A stretch of 64,000 nucleotides of DNA. Source: Heliopora coerulea. Lineage: Eukaryota; Cnidaria; Anthozoa; Scleralcyonacea; Helioporidae. Location: the NCBI GenBank assembly GCA_030142905.1, contig JASJOG010000079.1, positions 1,011,001-1,075,000 of the forward strand, in the 5' to 3' direction. The notes beneath the pieces are model-generated. The model did not search any database, was not told where the DNA came from, and saw only the letters and a program-made list of their open reading frames with translations. Each line of letters begins with the position of its first letter. The first letter of the stretch is position 1. This document shows positions 1 through 12,139 of the stretch, in pieces. The translations under genes and the position numbers were made by a program.

Positions 1-165
1 AGTAATTACTTTCTCTCTGTGTGTTGGTTCCTCAAGTTCTTCTCGTAACCGTCTTGTACAACCATTCACTATGGTTAAGAAGTTTTTCAAAGCGATACTG
101 AAATATTTAATATCTTTCCAAAAAAGGGGGAGCTATAGCTCCCCCAGCGCCGCCCCCCCCCCCTT
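1..165 (+). repeat. Interspersed leader repeat, copy 1 (MVK leader)
   Basis: This stretch matches 45455-45620 at the base level: the same CTTTCTCTCTGTGTGTT start, the same ATGGTTAAG start codon context, and the same C-rich end. A short reading frame starts at position 71 with MVKKFFKAILKYLIS; the partner copy reads MVKTFFEAILKYLIS. The partner copy sits about 110 bases downstream of a Penelope GIY-YIG remnant and a hammerhead-like motif, so I infer this is the start of a Penelope-like element whose upstream part lies outside the window. The function of the leader peptide is unknown. Confidence 0.6.
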
Positions 166-1190
166 CCGCATTCCCTGATGAGCATTTTGTATTGCTAAGA
201 TGGCGGGTAATCTCACGGTCACAGAAGTTGCAGAATTATGAAGTGTCTAGGAAATGATTCGAATTGGTTTGGCTTTCTTCAGCATGAGTAATTTCGATTA
301 TTCATGTTTGACCAGTTTTGGTAGTTTAACAGTCCAATAGCATAAGTTTGGACAACCGTTTGTAATGAAACTGAAGTCATGCATCCAATATTTATAACAG
401 TATAGCTTAATAAACATTTTTCTTGATATCTTCATGAGTTGATGGGCTTCTAAGATACATCTGCTGTCTTACGTCCATCATGTACCAACAACTAATAAGT
501 CTACCCAATGAGTTGCTAGTTTTCTTTTCATATCTGTTGTTCAGTAATACAATTGATGAATATAATTGCCAAGTTACCGATTGTTTTGAGTTCTGTTTGA
601 GACCAAAAGACTCAAACAGTTACATTGAAAATACCACATGACGAACTATTCAAACTGCAAAAGCATTTGGAAGTGGCATATTAAAATGATTGCAATTTCC
701 ATGGGGAGCTGTTTATTTGTTTTCAGCTGTTTGATTGCTTGAGTCATTTTGATACCTTTGTGATCTTGTCACAATAATAAAATCACTACAAATTAATAGT
801 ATAAAAATATAAGCTACTGAAAGATTTGTACCTATTTTGATGTCCAACAGGTACAATTAACAAAACTAATAATCCATCTGAAAAAATATATTATGTTGCG
901 ATCATACAATTCAGTGAAAATCTAAAACCTTTAACTATATAGAGATAAGAACTCACAGATATTAGCTGTGTATAATATGTCAAAAACAGACTCAAATGAC
1001 TTTAATGATTCAAATTGGAAAAGTATTATTTTACATCAACTCCGTTCATGGCAGTTTATGTGGGAGAACTGGTTGTTGATTACATGAAACATGTGGCTGG
1101 TCATTACTTGATATGACCTTGCTTCTACATAAACATACTATACAGTCATTTTAAATGCACCATTAACTGAAGCTGTATGTCCTAACAACC
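166..1190. other. AT-rich DNA with no recognised feature
   Basis: No coding frame, repeat match to other parts of the window, or RNA-like structure was recognised here. Confidence 0.5.
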
Positions 1191-1196
1191 AACTGG

Positions 1197-1381
1197 TTGA
1201 TCTGTCTGGAGGTAAAATGTACTACATGCATGCTGTGGCAACAATACACCGTTAGGGAAGCCAGAAAAGCAAAAACTAAAGTATATGACATAGTAGCTGA
1301 GCAAGAGCACTGGTTCAAGAAACAAGAAATTTACCCAACCTATCCTCCCTTGGTATCTTTTACATGTCATCATATACTCAA
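1197..1381 (+). CDS. Candidate host exon, unrecognised
   Basis: An open frame with ordinary, non-repetitive composition (EARKAKTKVYDIVAEQEHWF, then KKQEIYPTYPPLV) runs into a consensus splice donor, AA|GTAAGT, at 1382. That is the main reason to list it. Upstream the frame is open from 1197, and the acceptor is not clear: the AG at about 1249-1250 has a poor pyrimidine tract. No domain is recognised. The next coding-looking exon on this strand is at 9.2 kb, but its two possible acceptor phases do not fit this donor phase directly, so missing internal exons or unrelated genes are both possible. Low confidence. Confidence 0.25.
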
Positions 1382-1385
1382 GTAA

Positions 1386-2015
1386 GTTTGAGCTCTTTAA
1401 CAGAAAATAATTTTTTAGTTTAAAATTTTGCCAGGTGATCCCCTTAAATAATGATCAGACCAGTTCTTTTCAAAACAATTAGTTCAGCAATTGCAAGAAA
1501 ACTCCGTGTCTTCCATCAATAATTTATACCTGAAATACTGAACATGGTTTGTCCTACCACCAATGTTACCAGAAAGAAACAATTTTTATCTAATATGTAA
1601 CTTGAAGATAGTAAAATAAGAGAGTTAGATTATCAGTTGTAGATGCAAGTAACCAAATCAAATTTGTTTCCTATTGAGTCCTGTTTTTGTTCTAGCCGGG
1701 TCCAGTTATCCAGAAGACCTTAAATACAAGAAAACATACATAACTTGAAAGGTTGTTGCCACAGATGTAAAATCTTTATTTGACATTTTTTACTGAATTG
1801 ATTGCCAATCAATTAATTTGCCATTTTCTTAATTTAGCAGGTGTCCATGCGCCTGCTGTTACTACACATTCAGTTACTTTTTTTGAACTGTGGAACGATT
1901 GTTTACATTCCTTTTCTCTTCCACTCATTGATGGGATGTGCTGATAAAAGTCACCGGTCACGGTGTTAGGAGAGTGATCGAAACAAGATGAAGTGCAAGA
2001 GGACAAGCTGTAGGT
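1386..2015. other. No feature seen
   Basis: AT-rich sequence with a short frame on the minus strand (1809-2036) that shows no family resemblance and is probably chance. Confidence 0.4.
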
Positions 2016-2312
2016 GTTGTGAAAAAATACTTTCATGAAATCATTGATATACTCAAGCAGCTAATGGGAATAGAGGAGAACATAGCGACAAGGTCGGAGG
2101 CTGGCCTGATTTTGAGTTTAATACAATCGTTTCCTTTTCTATGCTTTCTAAGTTTCTGGGGGACAGTTCTCAAGGAAACAACGACACACAAGAGTATATG
2201 CACGCTTCAAACCTGAATATTTACCAAAATGAAATGAAGACGGCTGCCCTTAAAGCATTCTTGGCTCATAACAGAGAAGAACTGTTTGTGAAGACCTCGG
2301 TATTGAGACAAA
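2016..2312 (+). pseudogene. Possible hAT-like transposase fragment (ZMYM1-like)
   Basis: Two overlapping frames joined by a frameshift near 2150 read as one helical stretch: KKYFHEIIDILKQLMGIEEN, a run ending SFPFLCFLS, then NLNIYQNEMKTAALKAFLAH. The spacing of these blocks resembles the helical linker of hAT transposases related to ZMYM1-type proteins, where a hydrophobic LxxFxFxFxL block is followed by LQxxxLNIxxA and a charged helix. No DDE residues or C-terminal dimerisation domain are present, so this is a fragment at best. It abuts the 3' end of the Tc1/IS630-type transposase on the other strand. The family assignment is inference from pattern alone. Confidence 0.3.
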
Positions 2313-2313
2313 T

Positions 2314-3330
2314 TTATGCTCCCACTTCCATGTCCTCCAAGTTGAGCGCACGCTGAAAAATACCTTGAGTATGCTGGCATGCATTCACAATGTCTTGTAG
2401 AGTAATTAGTCCCATGAAATCATCAATTAATCCTTCGACATACTCCAGCCGCTGCTCACCCATTCCGGGAGGTTGTAGTTGAGGGACTCGCTTTCACTGT
2501 TTGAACTCATTACTTTCACTTTGCTCCAGATTGTCTCCACAGGGTTCAACGTTGGGGAGTACGGTCCCAAATGACAGGCAAATTAATCCCATGTTATCAT
2601 TCTCACACAAATGACAAGGAAAATTGTCACAAACAAGGACAACACAGGCAACTCTTACTCGAGGCTGGAGGTTTTCGAGCATCTCCAGAACCGAAGCCTC
2701 TGCTGAATCGACTTTGAAGTCTCCACGACGCCTCGTAGTGTGAATCATCTGATATAACGACACTGTACAGACAACATGAACGTTCGGTCCCATAGAGGCT
2801 GGTAGTGCCATAGCTGCCCTGTCACCAGCACGTGCTTGACCCCGAGTCCGCCGGCAGAAGAGGTTAATGTTAGTCTCATCCATGCAAATAATGGTCTTGC
2901 CATCTCTCATGTACTGACTAATCCTTTCAACATACTGTCGTCTTAACTCCTTGTTTGCGTCATTGTTCATAGTAGCAGGAATGGCATGTACCTTTTCTAG
3001 AGTTATGAGCCTCCTTTCTAAGTAGTTGTGGACAGTTGATTTACTGTCATGGACTCCAAATGTTTGCTGGGTTCTCTCCGACAATTGCTGCAAAGTAAGA
3101 GCCGGATCCCTCTCAATCATGGCTACAACAATATCGACCTGGTCGTCAGTTAACTTCTTCTGCCTGCCCCCTTCGGCATCAGCTCAAATCCAGGTATAAG
3201 CAGTTTTGTATTTTACCCCAAGATGTTCAGCAAGCTGGCGCCAATTTCAACCGTTATTGGCCACTCTCAGAATCCTCTCTCTATCGGCGGCAGGTATCCG
3301 AGGGTAGGAACCACGAGGCGTAATACCACA
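2314..3330 (-). pseudogene. Tc1/mariner-IS630-type DDE transposase, broken
   Basis: Reading the minus strand from about 3330 to 2314 gives a nearly full-length transposase of the IS630/Tc1-like (DDE_3) type. An N-terminal helix-turn-helix part (NWRQLAEHLGVKYKTAYTWI) precedes a second helical part (LTLQQLSERTQQTFGVHDSK), then the catalytic core. The three acidic residues are visible: MDETNINLFCRRTRGQARAG (first Asp), CDNFPCH (second Asp) and, in a shifted frame, GPYSPTLNPVETIW (Glu). A frameshift of one base near 2560 separates the second and third acidic residues, a further shift follows after about 60 bases, and two in-frame stops sit in the N-terminal part near 3185 and 3250. The C-terminus ends at a TAA at 2314-2316. 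Flanking inverted repeats were not identified. Transposition would need a helper. Confidence 0.85.
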
Positions 3331-4200
3331 AATAACAAAACAATGCGTATAAATTCTTCACACTAAGTACATACGGACGTAGATCACATGCACATGAAAG
3401 CCAATTCATCAGTTCAAAATTACATCACGAGTGAGCAAACTACATGAAACTGTGAATACATGTTTCACTGCATGAACTGATCGAATCGTGGTAGTAGCAT
3501 TCATTACTGGAAAAATCTGAATATCATTTGGACATGTCTCAAAATTGACATGTCAATTTCTCATTATCATTTACAAACGTCTGAAATTCACTTGGACGAT
3601 CTGAATATCATTTGGACATGTCTGAAATTCCTTTGGACATTTCTGAATTTGACCTGTCTGAGGTGTGGATGCAAAGAACCTCAGTTTAAGGTTGATTCAC
3701 ATTTCAATCCTTGATGATCATTTTCACCCACATTTCTTTCATTTTCTTCCTAACCGCGCCAAAGTTCAATCTCGGCATCGCTTGCGTGGAGTGTCCACTG
3801 TGTTTTATAATTTTGCTAAATTACTTGACATAAATGGATGAAACAAAAAAAGAATGCATCCAAGGCAAATAGTTGGATTATTTCTCACTGAAGAATCAAA
3901 ACAAATAAATGAAAAATAAAAAAATGAAAAAGATAAAAACAAGTATAAAAATAATACGCCGCCATGGATATTTACACCATATTTGAGGCGCTATAACTAT
4001 ATTTATTTTTCAAAAACCTAAGATGTGTTTGGTATCAAAATCAATCTCGAGATATCGTCTCCAGAATCCACTCGGTCGGATGTTTACACGGATTAATCGA
4101 TCACACTACGAGTACCCGATATACATGCACTGGACTACGACCACTTATTCGTCCGCATTCCTCCATATTTGATGCCCAACCAAGATGGCGCAATGCCTTA
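3331..4200. other. Spacer; local direct repeats
   Basis: The only structure noticed is a short tandem-like repetition at 3500-3660, where variants of GAATATCATTTGGACATGTC and GAAATTCCTTTGGACAT recur several times. No coding sequence is recognised. Confidence 0.4.
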
Positions 4201-4225
4201 AAAATTCCCGGCGATTTTAACGGCC

Positions 4226-7030
4226 TTTGTGCCCGGCGGAACAAGGGCAGATAATGTAATAAATCAATCAGTGCGTTTGTTTACATCGATGGGGTTGACC
4301 AACCAGACAGCTTGATTTTACCAATAAGTCTGAATTTTCTAGGGCATCACTGCGAAAAACACCACCTCAGAAAAAGCCTTGCGTGCACGCGTATTTTGCA
4401 TCTTCTAGGAGAAAACGAACTGACACGTATAGTATATGAATTTTTCTTCATATCTGTCGTGGGGATATTTAATGCGTTTCGTAATAAGAAAACTATCGGC
4501 TTTCCAATCGGGAGTTACGAAACACTTACTACCTAATAAATGTTTCACCATGTCTGTTTGAAAAAGCGAAAATAAATTTATTATTCCGTACGTGTTTTGA
4601 CATTCTAGAGCTTTCAATATGTCCCTGTCTCATAAATATATCACAAAGAACCATATAAAGTAAATAAAGTGGCACTTTTCGTCATTGCAGATGCTTAGTT
4701 TTCCTTCCATTCATCCCCGGCAACAATCAGTGGGGAAATGTTGAAATAATTCAGTTTTTCCAATAGAAAATCTTCGAAGCTTGTTATAACGCCAAAATTC
4801 TAATAAAAAAGATTGTCATAACCATCCCCTTTACAACCAGCGCTCAAAGGTTTGTGGTCAATAGCAACTGGCGAGCCATAAAAGTTCGTAGTTTGAATAA
4901 GATAACCAAAGAATTTGCTAGTTTGATGAAGGAAAATTAGTAGCAAAATGACGTAGTGACTCATCTCTGCATTGCCTGTTTCATATAATGCATAAAAGAG
5001 TACACTTTTAGTGAATATTTGCCGGCGTGTTTCAGTCAAGGAGACCAGACAAAAGCAGAAAGAGGCAAGGCATAAATCCTTACTACAGTGTATTCAAATT
5101 TACTGCAAATGAAAAGACTTTATTTTTCATTATGTAATTTGGGCTTTGTTACCTAAGGAAAAAAATTCAAATAACGTTAATATTTTGTCCTTTTTTAATT
5201 TTGAATTAACAGAAAGTATTACTTTTCCCTAATATTCTTACAAAAAGATCACACAGCTTAGTACATATCCTCTTATTTAGAAAATAATTGTGCTCACATA
5301 TTCAGAAGAGACCATCCCCTTGACGAGTAAAATCATCTGGTGTCAACCAGAGTAAAATGACAGAGTGTGTCCTTGCCCCTTAAAGGGTTGATGTTGATTT
5401 GAACAAAATCAATACTTTTTTACTCTAAATGTTTGCAAAGGCGGAGATGGACCCAGATGAGTTTGTAAAAAATTGTTTTAAAGCTGGTTCATAGAAAATT
5501 AACAAAAACTAGGGTCACTTCATGACTAGGGTGAATTCATGCAAGGAAAAGAATTAAAAATTTGAAATTTAAAGCTGCTAAGTTTCTTAAGATTATTTGG
5601 CACTAATTTTAAGAAGGACTTGTTCAATTGCTCAGGATTGCTCGACACCTCTAGAACTTATCAAGGTGGAAACTTCCCAACCTTTTGGTGAAGAAATTGC
5701 AACAAAGTACTGTAACTTGGATTTATCGCAGTAGAAAGCCCTCCAAATACATTAAAATACATGCATCAAAATTCAAAAATAGATCAAATATGATGATGTC
5801 AATTAAAAGACCTCTGCCACCCTAATCTCTCGAGTTTGCCCGCATTTTGTAGTTATTTGCTTATTATTGTAATTGATTTAATGTCTCATTCTTTGACAAC
5901 GTGTTTTTGGTTGGTACTGTTTACATAAAGTCTCACTTTTGCTGTTAATCCGTGCCAGTGATAGACTCATTAAGAAGACCCTGCCAACTCACGAATGGAT
6001 ATGGGAACGATCATTATTAAAGTTCAAAAACTGTCTCAACTAGCTTGAATTGAACTTAAAGTTCATTGTGGCGGATCTTTTGAGGATGCGAACATTCTTT
6101 TGTTCTGGTATGCAACCTGTGAATCAGATGTCAATATTATCGGATTTGTCATGTCATTCCAGAATCTAAGGTTAAACGCACAGGGAGATCTGCAAACGCC
6201 CCGATCTTGAAGTAATACCATTTATGAAAACTACCATGAAGAGAAGAGTGAAAATTACGACAATGACTGGACGAGAGGTCTCAAGCTGGTGAACGACATC
6301 GATGAATTTTCAGGCGAATTGTTTCTTGTTTGCTTTCAATTGTAAGGGATTGTCGTCTGGAAGATGTACGAAAACAGTAAATTTGTCATTCTTACTTTTT
6401 ATTCGAGTTGCATACTTTGAGCAAATGCTTTTCTAAACTAGGTTTGAGTTCAATTTGACCAGCATTTCCTTCCTTCGTACATCTTCGTTCTCGCAGGCCA
6501 CAAAGACACAAAGAACCCGAAATTATCCGCCAACAGCAGCCAGACAGAAACTCTAGGCGTTCATACCAGTATGAGTGCTATGAAAAGTGCCACTACAGGT
6601 ACTTCTACATTTATGAGATAGGGACAGCCTTGAAAGCTCTAAGATGTCGAAACCCGTGCGGATTAATAAATTTATGTTGGCTTTGTCACACGGACAAGGT
6701 GACACAAAAACTCGGTCGTGTGCGCTTCGCAACTCCCGATTGGAAAGTCGATATTTTTGTTATTACAGAATGCATCAAATATCCTCACGACAGATTTGAA
6801 GAAAAATTCATATACTATTCGAATCAGTTCGTTTTTTCCTAGAAAATGCAAAATCCGCATGCACACAAGCCTTTTCCTGAGGTAGAGATTTTTGCTGTCA
6901 TTTCCCGGCAAATTCTGACATGTTGGTAAAATCGAGCAGTCTAGTTGGTCCGCTCCATTGATGTAAACAAACGCACTGGTTGGCTTATTACATTATCTAC
7001 CCTAGTTGTCCGGCGTGTACCCACAATGTC
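4226..7030. mobile_element. Unclassified element with about 450 bp inverted ends
   Basis: The sequence from about 4226 to 4690 is an inverted copy of the sequence from about 7030 to 6580. Outer ends read CCCGGCGGAACAAGGGCAGA on the left and, reverse complemented, CGCCGGACAACTAGGGTAGA on the right, both followed by TAATGTAATAA. Each arm carries open frames on both strands. The inward frames share ILHxLGxNELxRIVYEFFF and the outward frames share TPDWKxDxFxIT followed by IKYPHDRxEEKFIYY, with roughly two thirds identity over 70 residues. The 1.9 kb interior has no recognised transposase, so this is probably a non-autonomous DNA transposon or foldback element. A target duplication was not resolved. 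Confidence 0.6.
4690..6580. other. Interior of the long-inverted-repeat element
   Basis: No transposase or other domain is recognised. At 5315-5400 there is a block (CTTGACGAGTAAAATCATC followed by a GTGTCAACCAGAGTAAAAT-type segment) that resembles, in reverse complement, the block at 18850-18895, so it is a second dispersed repeat. Confidence 0.45.
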
Positions 7031-7035
7031 CGAAA

Positions 7036-8140
7036 TATTAGACATGAAAAACAAAATTAAAAAAAGAAAATTAAAAACAAAATAAAACCAAATAGGGAAC
7101 GAAGGATAAAAAGAAAGATAAAACGAAGGATAAAACGAAAGAAAGATTATGTATCTAATGGTTAAGTGATATCAGTCTCATATAATTTTCAGAGTCTTCA
7201 TATAATAAACACAAGAAATTTAAATCATTTTGATGACGTTGGTTACAACTCTAATTAGTGATAAAACTCTTACTAAAATTCCAAGTAATTTCGCGTTTTT
7301 CAAAATCACATGTGACCACGTGAAAAATGTTTAAAAATTAATCTAAAACTGTAAAATTCTTCATTCATCGATAATTTTCATTGTTTTTCGAAGACGTTCC
7401 TAAAATTTAAAGCCGAAATAGCATATCGTCTAACCCACTCTTCGACAGACAGAAGCCTGTCAATGTTGATGGTCGGAGAGGCACTTACTCCAGTCGGGAA
7501 AAGTATCCATCTCCAGGTTAGGGTATGCTTTTTTAGTGAAATTGTAAACATGTAATACGCCACGTAGTTGGAAATACTCAGTTTCTCCCAAACAGGTAAA
7601 GCCATGCAGCATTTTTCTACACGAACTACAATCCGGAACAAAATACCTTGGGGGAACTTACAACTTTCAATGTTTACAATTATGCTAGCTATTTTCTTCG
7701 TTAATGAATGCTATCTTGCTATCCTACCTTACCCTAAACAATTGACTGAGACATCAAGGAAATATCCAAGCCTGGCTGAGTTGTCTTTGTGGGCAACATT
7801 GAAGAGGGGGTGTGGGGGATGCATCACATAGACGTTTTCACCGTTTGAAGGGAACTGTATCCGTATGTTTATCACACATCGAAGTTCGGAAGATTTTTCC
7901 GAGTTTTCGTTCTTCTAAAACCCACACTTCTGGTTAAAACTTAAACACAACTGAGGTTTACCGATGGTTCATTCAGGTTAACAAACAGAAAAAAAGGATG
8001 ACCTCACATGATCCCCAATCGCTTGGATGGCCAGGCCATATGCTACATTGTACCTAAAACTGCATTTTAAAATAATCCGTCCTAGGTATAGGGAACGTGA
8101 GTTTATAATCGTAGTTTTGAAAGCAGCATCTACTATCTCA
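7036..8140. other. No recognised feature
   Basis: Overlapping open frames occur on both strands at 7378-7831, but neither shows a domain, splice-site support or compositional signal, so they are not called as genes. Confidence 0.4.
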
Positions 8141-8142
8141 GA

Positions 8143-8268
8143 ATCATCCTCAGAGACATTCATGAACAGAAACTTTTCATCATAATCTGAAACAGCCGAA
8201 GTCAAATGAAAAATATTGACTCGAGCAAGATTTGAGTTCGCACTTTCGGGATACCGGTCCACCGCTCT
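8143..8268 (-). mobile_element. tRNA-derived SINE, minus copy
   Basis: The minus strand reads a tRNA-like head: box A-like CAACAAGTAGAGCGGTGG, and a box B-like GTGCGAACTCAAATC. A non-tRNA tail contains TTCAGATTATGATGAAAAGT and GAGGATGATTCTGAGA. The same head and tail occur at 8420-8545 and 13820-14020. The head cannot be a working tRNA because the acceptor stem and anticodon arm are not maintained. Confidence 0.7.
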
Positions 8269-8284
8269 ACTTGTTGCACTATCG

Positions 8285-8400
8285 AATCAGAATCAAGTTG
8301 ATGTCTGCAGTGTCAAATTATCATGAAAAGATTTCTGTTAATGTATACCTCTGCTTTATCTCAGAGTACAGAGAAACTATTTCAGAACCATCCTCGCATC
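8285..8400 (+). repeat. SINE tail fragment
   Basis: The segment with TGTCAAATTATCATGAAAAG repeats the tail of the flanking SINE copies without the tRNA-like head, so this locus holds at least two and a half copies of the family in mixed orientation. Confidence 0.5.
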
Positions 8401-8419
8401 AAATCCCAGTGGAGTCGAG

Positions 8420-8545
8420 AGCTCAACAGGTAGAGCGGTAGACCGGTATCCCGAAGGTGCAAGTTGAAATCCCGCTCGAGTCAACATTTTCCAGTTGACT
8501 TTGGTAGTGTCAGATTATCATGAAAAGTTTCTGTTCCAGTACCTA
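8420..8545 (+). mobile_element. tRNA-derived SINE, plus copy
   Basis: Box A-like AGCTCAACAGGTAGAGCGG and box B-like GCAAGTTGAAATCCCGC are followed by the tail TCAACATTTTCCAGTTGACT and TCAGATTATCATGAAAAGT. It is in inverted orientation to the copy at 8143-8268. Confidence 0.75.
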
Positions 8546-9205
8546 CTATTCCGAAAACAAAGTAATTTTTAAAAAACTTTTGTCAGTCATTAAAATGGGT
8601 ATGAATAATGCCTCATTTTTTCCTATCGGGGGATAAATTGTTCCGGTCTAAACTATTTTTATATTTTTTTTTTCTTATCAAATTTACAATTATTCCTGAA
8701 AATTTTTCAGCATATTAATTTTTAATCCCATTCAATACCGCGGTGCACCATTTCGAGTGAAGTTCAATAGCTAGTTTCCTTTATTGGGTCAGCTTAATAG
8801 TTATCATTTATTTCTTGCAAAATTCACTAACTGAAATTTATAAGCAAAAGCTTTTCTTTGGGTAAAATTTCATCAAATAACCACAGTTACCAAACAAAGT
8901 TTCGCTTTCGTACGGTAATTTCGGTCCTTATCTTGTCGTCTGATTAATTTGCATATATCATGAGGCACAAAAGTCACTCATATCAAAGCATTTGGGAACC
9001 TACTTGAAGACATGGAAATGATCTTAAAACAATATTAATACAAAACAAAGTATCATTTTTTCGAGTATGTGAAGACTTGCACTCGAATACAAATATGTAT
9101 GCATCGAATGAGAGGTATGATCATAAGAATCTTAGAACCTTTTAGCTTTAACAAGCTGTTTTAGAATTTGTAATCATAAATGCTTGTGCTACTTACTAAT
9201 TTTGC
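8546..9205. other. No recognised feature
   Basis: AT-rich spacer with no coding or repeat signal that I could tie to anything else in the window. Confidence 0.4.
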
Positions 9206-9207
9206 AG

Positions 9208-9419
9208 ACGTGTACTTGCAGGAATTTAAGCAATATATACATGAATATAAGAAATTCAAATGGGGAGGAATACATCGACGGGATTATGTCAAAGAATGGG
9301 CAATAATAAAAGAAGAATGGGTTAAAGCAAACATGAAGGGTTTTGAGAATCCACCATCTTATCCCTATGCAACCCCTGGAGGCCATACCTATCAAACAAA
9401 CAGTCTTATCGTTCAGTGA
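9208..9419 (+). CDS. Candidate terminal host exon, unrecognised
   Basis: An open frame follows a splice acceptor-like TTACTAATTTTGCAG ending at 9207; a second AG at 9221 is also possible and is in phase 0 with the frame. The peptide (LQEFKQYIHEYKKFKWGG, then HRRDYVKEWAIIKEEW, then PPSYPYATPGGHTYQTN) has normal amino-acid complexity and ends at a TGA at 9417-9419. It looks like the last coding exon of a small, charged, cysteine-free protein. I do not recognise the family. The acceptor, stop codon and composition are what support it; no upstream exon could be joined with matching phase. Confidence 0.35.
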
Positions 9420-12139
9420 AGAAGCAAAACCAGTGGAACATCATGTACTTCATCTCTGGATGTTATGATTCTTTAAGTCCGAGATGCTGGCACAAAATAT
9501 CACAATCCTAATATAACAGTTCTGCAGTTCTGATGTTGCTTAGAGAAGTCTTAATTTGGCTTTGGTCCCCATAGTTGATCAAGAAGCCTGCTGGCAACAG
9601 TGAATATCCCTTTCACCTATCTTTTCATAGGCTTTTCGAAACGAGTGCTGTGGATGCCTGGTGACCGTGTTATTCTCAGTTAGGATATTCATTGGTACAC
9701 TTAAGACGGGTAAGTGTAACGGGTTTAACTTCATTTAAATTCTATTGGTTTAATTTACTTCAAATTTGCGTAGGCTGTAAATCTATTTAGGGGAAATGAA
9801 CTGATATTTGAGACTTTAATAAGAGAAAGGTAATTCACCCTACTTTATTTTTGAGTGTCATAATATTGCTGTTGTTAACTGTAACCCCTTCCGTAAGAGA
9901 TCAGTAATGAGTATAACGCTGCAAAATATATGAATGTGAGGCATACGACCGGCCAAATGCCAAGTGCAAGGGATTTCAGCAGATTTTTCATACAGAGCAG
10001 ATAACTATAAGGAACATTTGACCAGAGGGATAAAAACGCTCTCCAGAGAACTGAATATCGCAGGACGTTGAGTTTGACATTTACGATCATTAAGTGTTTA
10101 ATAAACACCATTTAAATTAATGAATTAAACCGACTATACAAACCATGATTCCTAGAGGCTCGTCAAACTTCCAGTTTGAAGATGGCTTGATAACAAACAA
10201 AGTCTGAAAAAAATTGAGCAACAAGTCTATATTCAGCAGCTGGACATATTTGGTAGCAGTAAAGGAGAGGAGTTACCTGGTTTTCAATGATTTTGCAACG
10301 TTGCTTTGAAAACGAAAATGAGTTAGTCGATCCCCAAAACACAGCAAAAGAAGTAACAGATGGAAGTTCGGACTCTATCAAATAAAAATACTTTTGCATC
10401 AGTAAAGTTAACTTAAAAGTTTGAAACAATGGCGACGCCAGAAATCCTCTTCCGGGGGGCAAACCAGAGACAAAAGGATTTCAAAGAGGGGATAAACCTT
10501 GAGCTAAATATCCTAAATTTACGGGAAAATATATATGCCATTATTATAATGGAATATTCCGCCTTTATGACTTCTATAAAATATCATAGCTGTAATATTC
10601 TTCATTGTCTCATTCAAAAAGCGTTTTCCAGACATAAATAGCGGCTAAAATATACAAACCTTACACTTTCTATACGGATTTGAGAGAGGTGAGGGATGGG
10701 GGGTTAGGACAAATTTCCTCAGTGAGTTCAAATGCGCCCTGGTTCCCCCCTCACACCCAAACTGGTTGCAATTATAAATATGTTTAATTTCATCGAGTCA
10801 TATCTAAACCATTCTGTTCTTGGCAATACTATCTCCTCCTTCTCTGCAAAATGTTTTACATTATCTACCAAAGTATCGTCTAGCAAGGTAATTTAGGGCC
10901 GGTTTCGCATGATGGATCTTGTATTGATCTTTTGGTTCTTGGAAATTATTGACACTTCCTCATAACATTTTCGTAGTGACGAAGAGAGGCTTAGTACTGA
11001 GTCAGCAGAGATGGCTATGTTTGGTTAGTAGTCAGTTGCCAATGATTTATTTGATGTCGAATATTTGCTGGTTTTATCGGAAAAGCGGTGAGCTCTAATT
11101 CGAAAAACGGTGTTTATCGGATTATGTGTTGGGAAACAGAAAGTAAGAAATAAGAGTTTCGACTCCAGAATTAGGATAATCATAATAAATTATTCACTTT
11201 TATTATGATTTTCAGGAACCAGATCTTTTCGAATTTGGACTAAGGAATACTTTTTGCAAATATTTTTGAACTGTTTACATAAGCTTAAAAAAGGTAATTA
11301 GACTTTTCCTTTCGTGTTTCCTAGTCATATTTAGGTAAATACAGTTACCAATGACTGTTCTGGAAATAGATTTTTTGCGGGTAACGTTCAGATCGAGGCC
11401 TAAAATAGGCTTTAAAAATGTCCAAGTTGTTAAGTAAACACCGGAACTTTTGTTTTTTAATAATTGCTTTAAATAAAAAAATTAGAGAAACATTTGAAAT
11501 AGAAATTATAATTGTATTATTTTTATTGATATTACGAGTACTTCACTCTATGATAAACTACATAATCTATTATTGTGAACATATTATTTTCATCAGTTAA
11601 TCTGCAAAAGGTCGAGCAATTGCAATTGACTTAAATGTGGAATGCTATTTGGTCATGGCACTTCTTACCGTAGGGGTTCTTCCATGAAACTGTCGCATAT
11701 AAGTTAGCACTCTTATTAAAGAATTCAACATTTACGTCGCGCTCAGTCAGTGGAAGATATCCAGTCGATCGATTTTCTTTTTTTTTCCAGTCGCAATCTT
11801 AAAAATAGAGGTCAAAATCAATGTCTATAAATTCAACGTATCGTCCGTCTCTCATTGTCTAACTGACTACTGAACAAAAATTTTTAAGGCTAGCAATCAG
11901 CCTACTTACATATGGCTAGCTTGAATAAATACAGACGTATATCTCTTTCCTAATATATAAATGTATTCCTATGACTGACGTTTTGAACGTACAACCCTGG
12001 AAACCACGTCAAGGAAAATATGCAAGTACGATCATTTATACTTTTTTGACTTGTAGTATTTTCTCCTAGTTTTCTTTTGCTAATAACTTAGTACAATATT
12101 CACTGTAAGGTTTCGTCTGACTTAACATGATCTGACGCA
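9420..12139. other. Spacer, nothing recognised
   Basis: About 2.7 kb of AT-rich DNA. Short open frames (for example 10163-10462 minus and 11418-11600 plus) show no family resemblance, splice context or repeat partners in the window. Confidence 0.45.

Noticed and set aside
7378..7831. Overlapping 87-residue frames on both strands
   Set aside because: Neither has a domain or context; probably chance frames.
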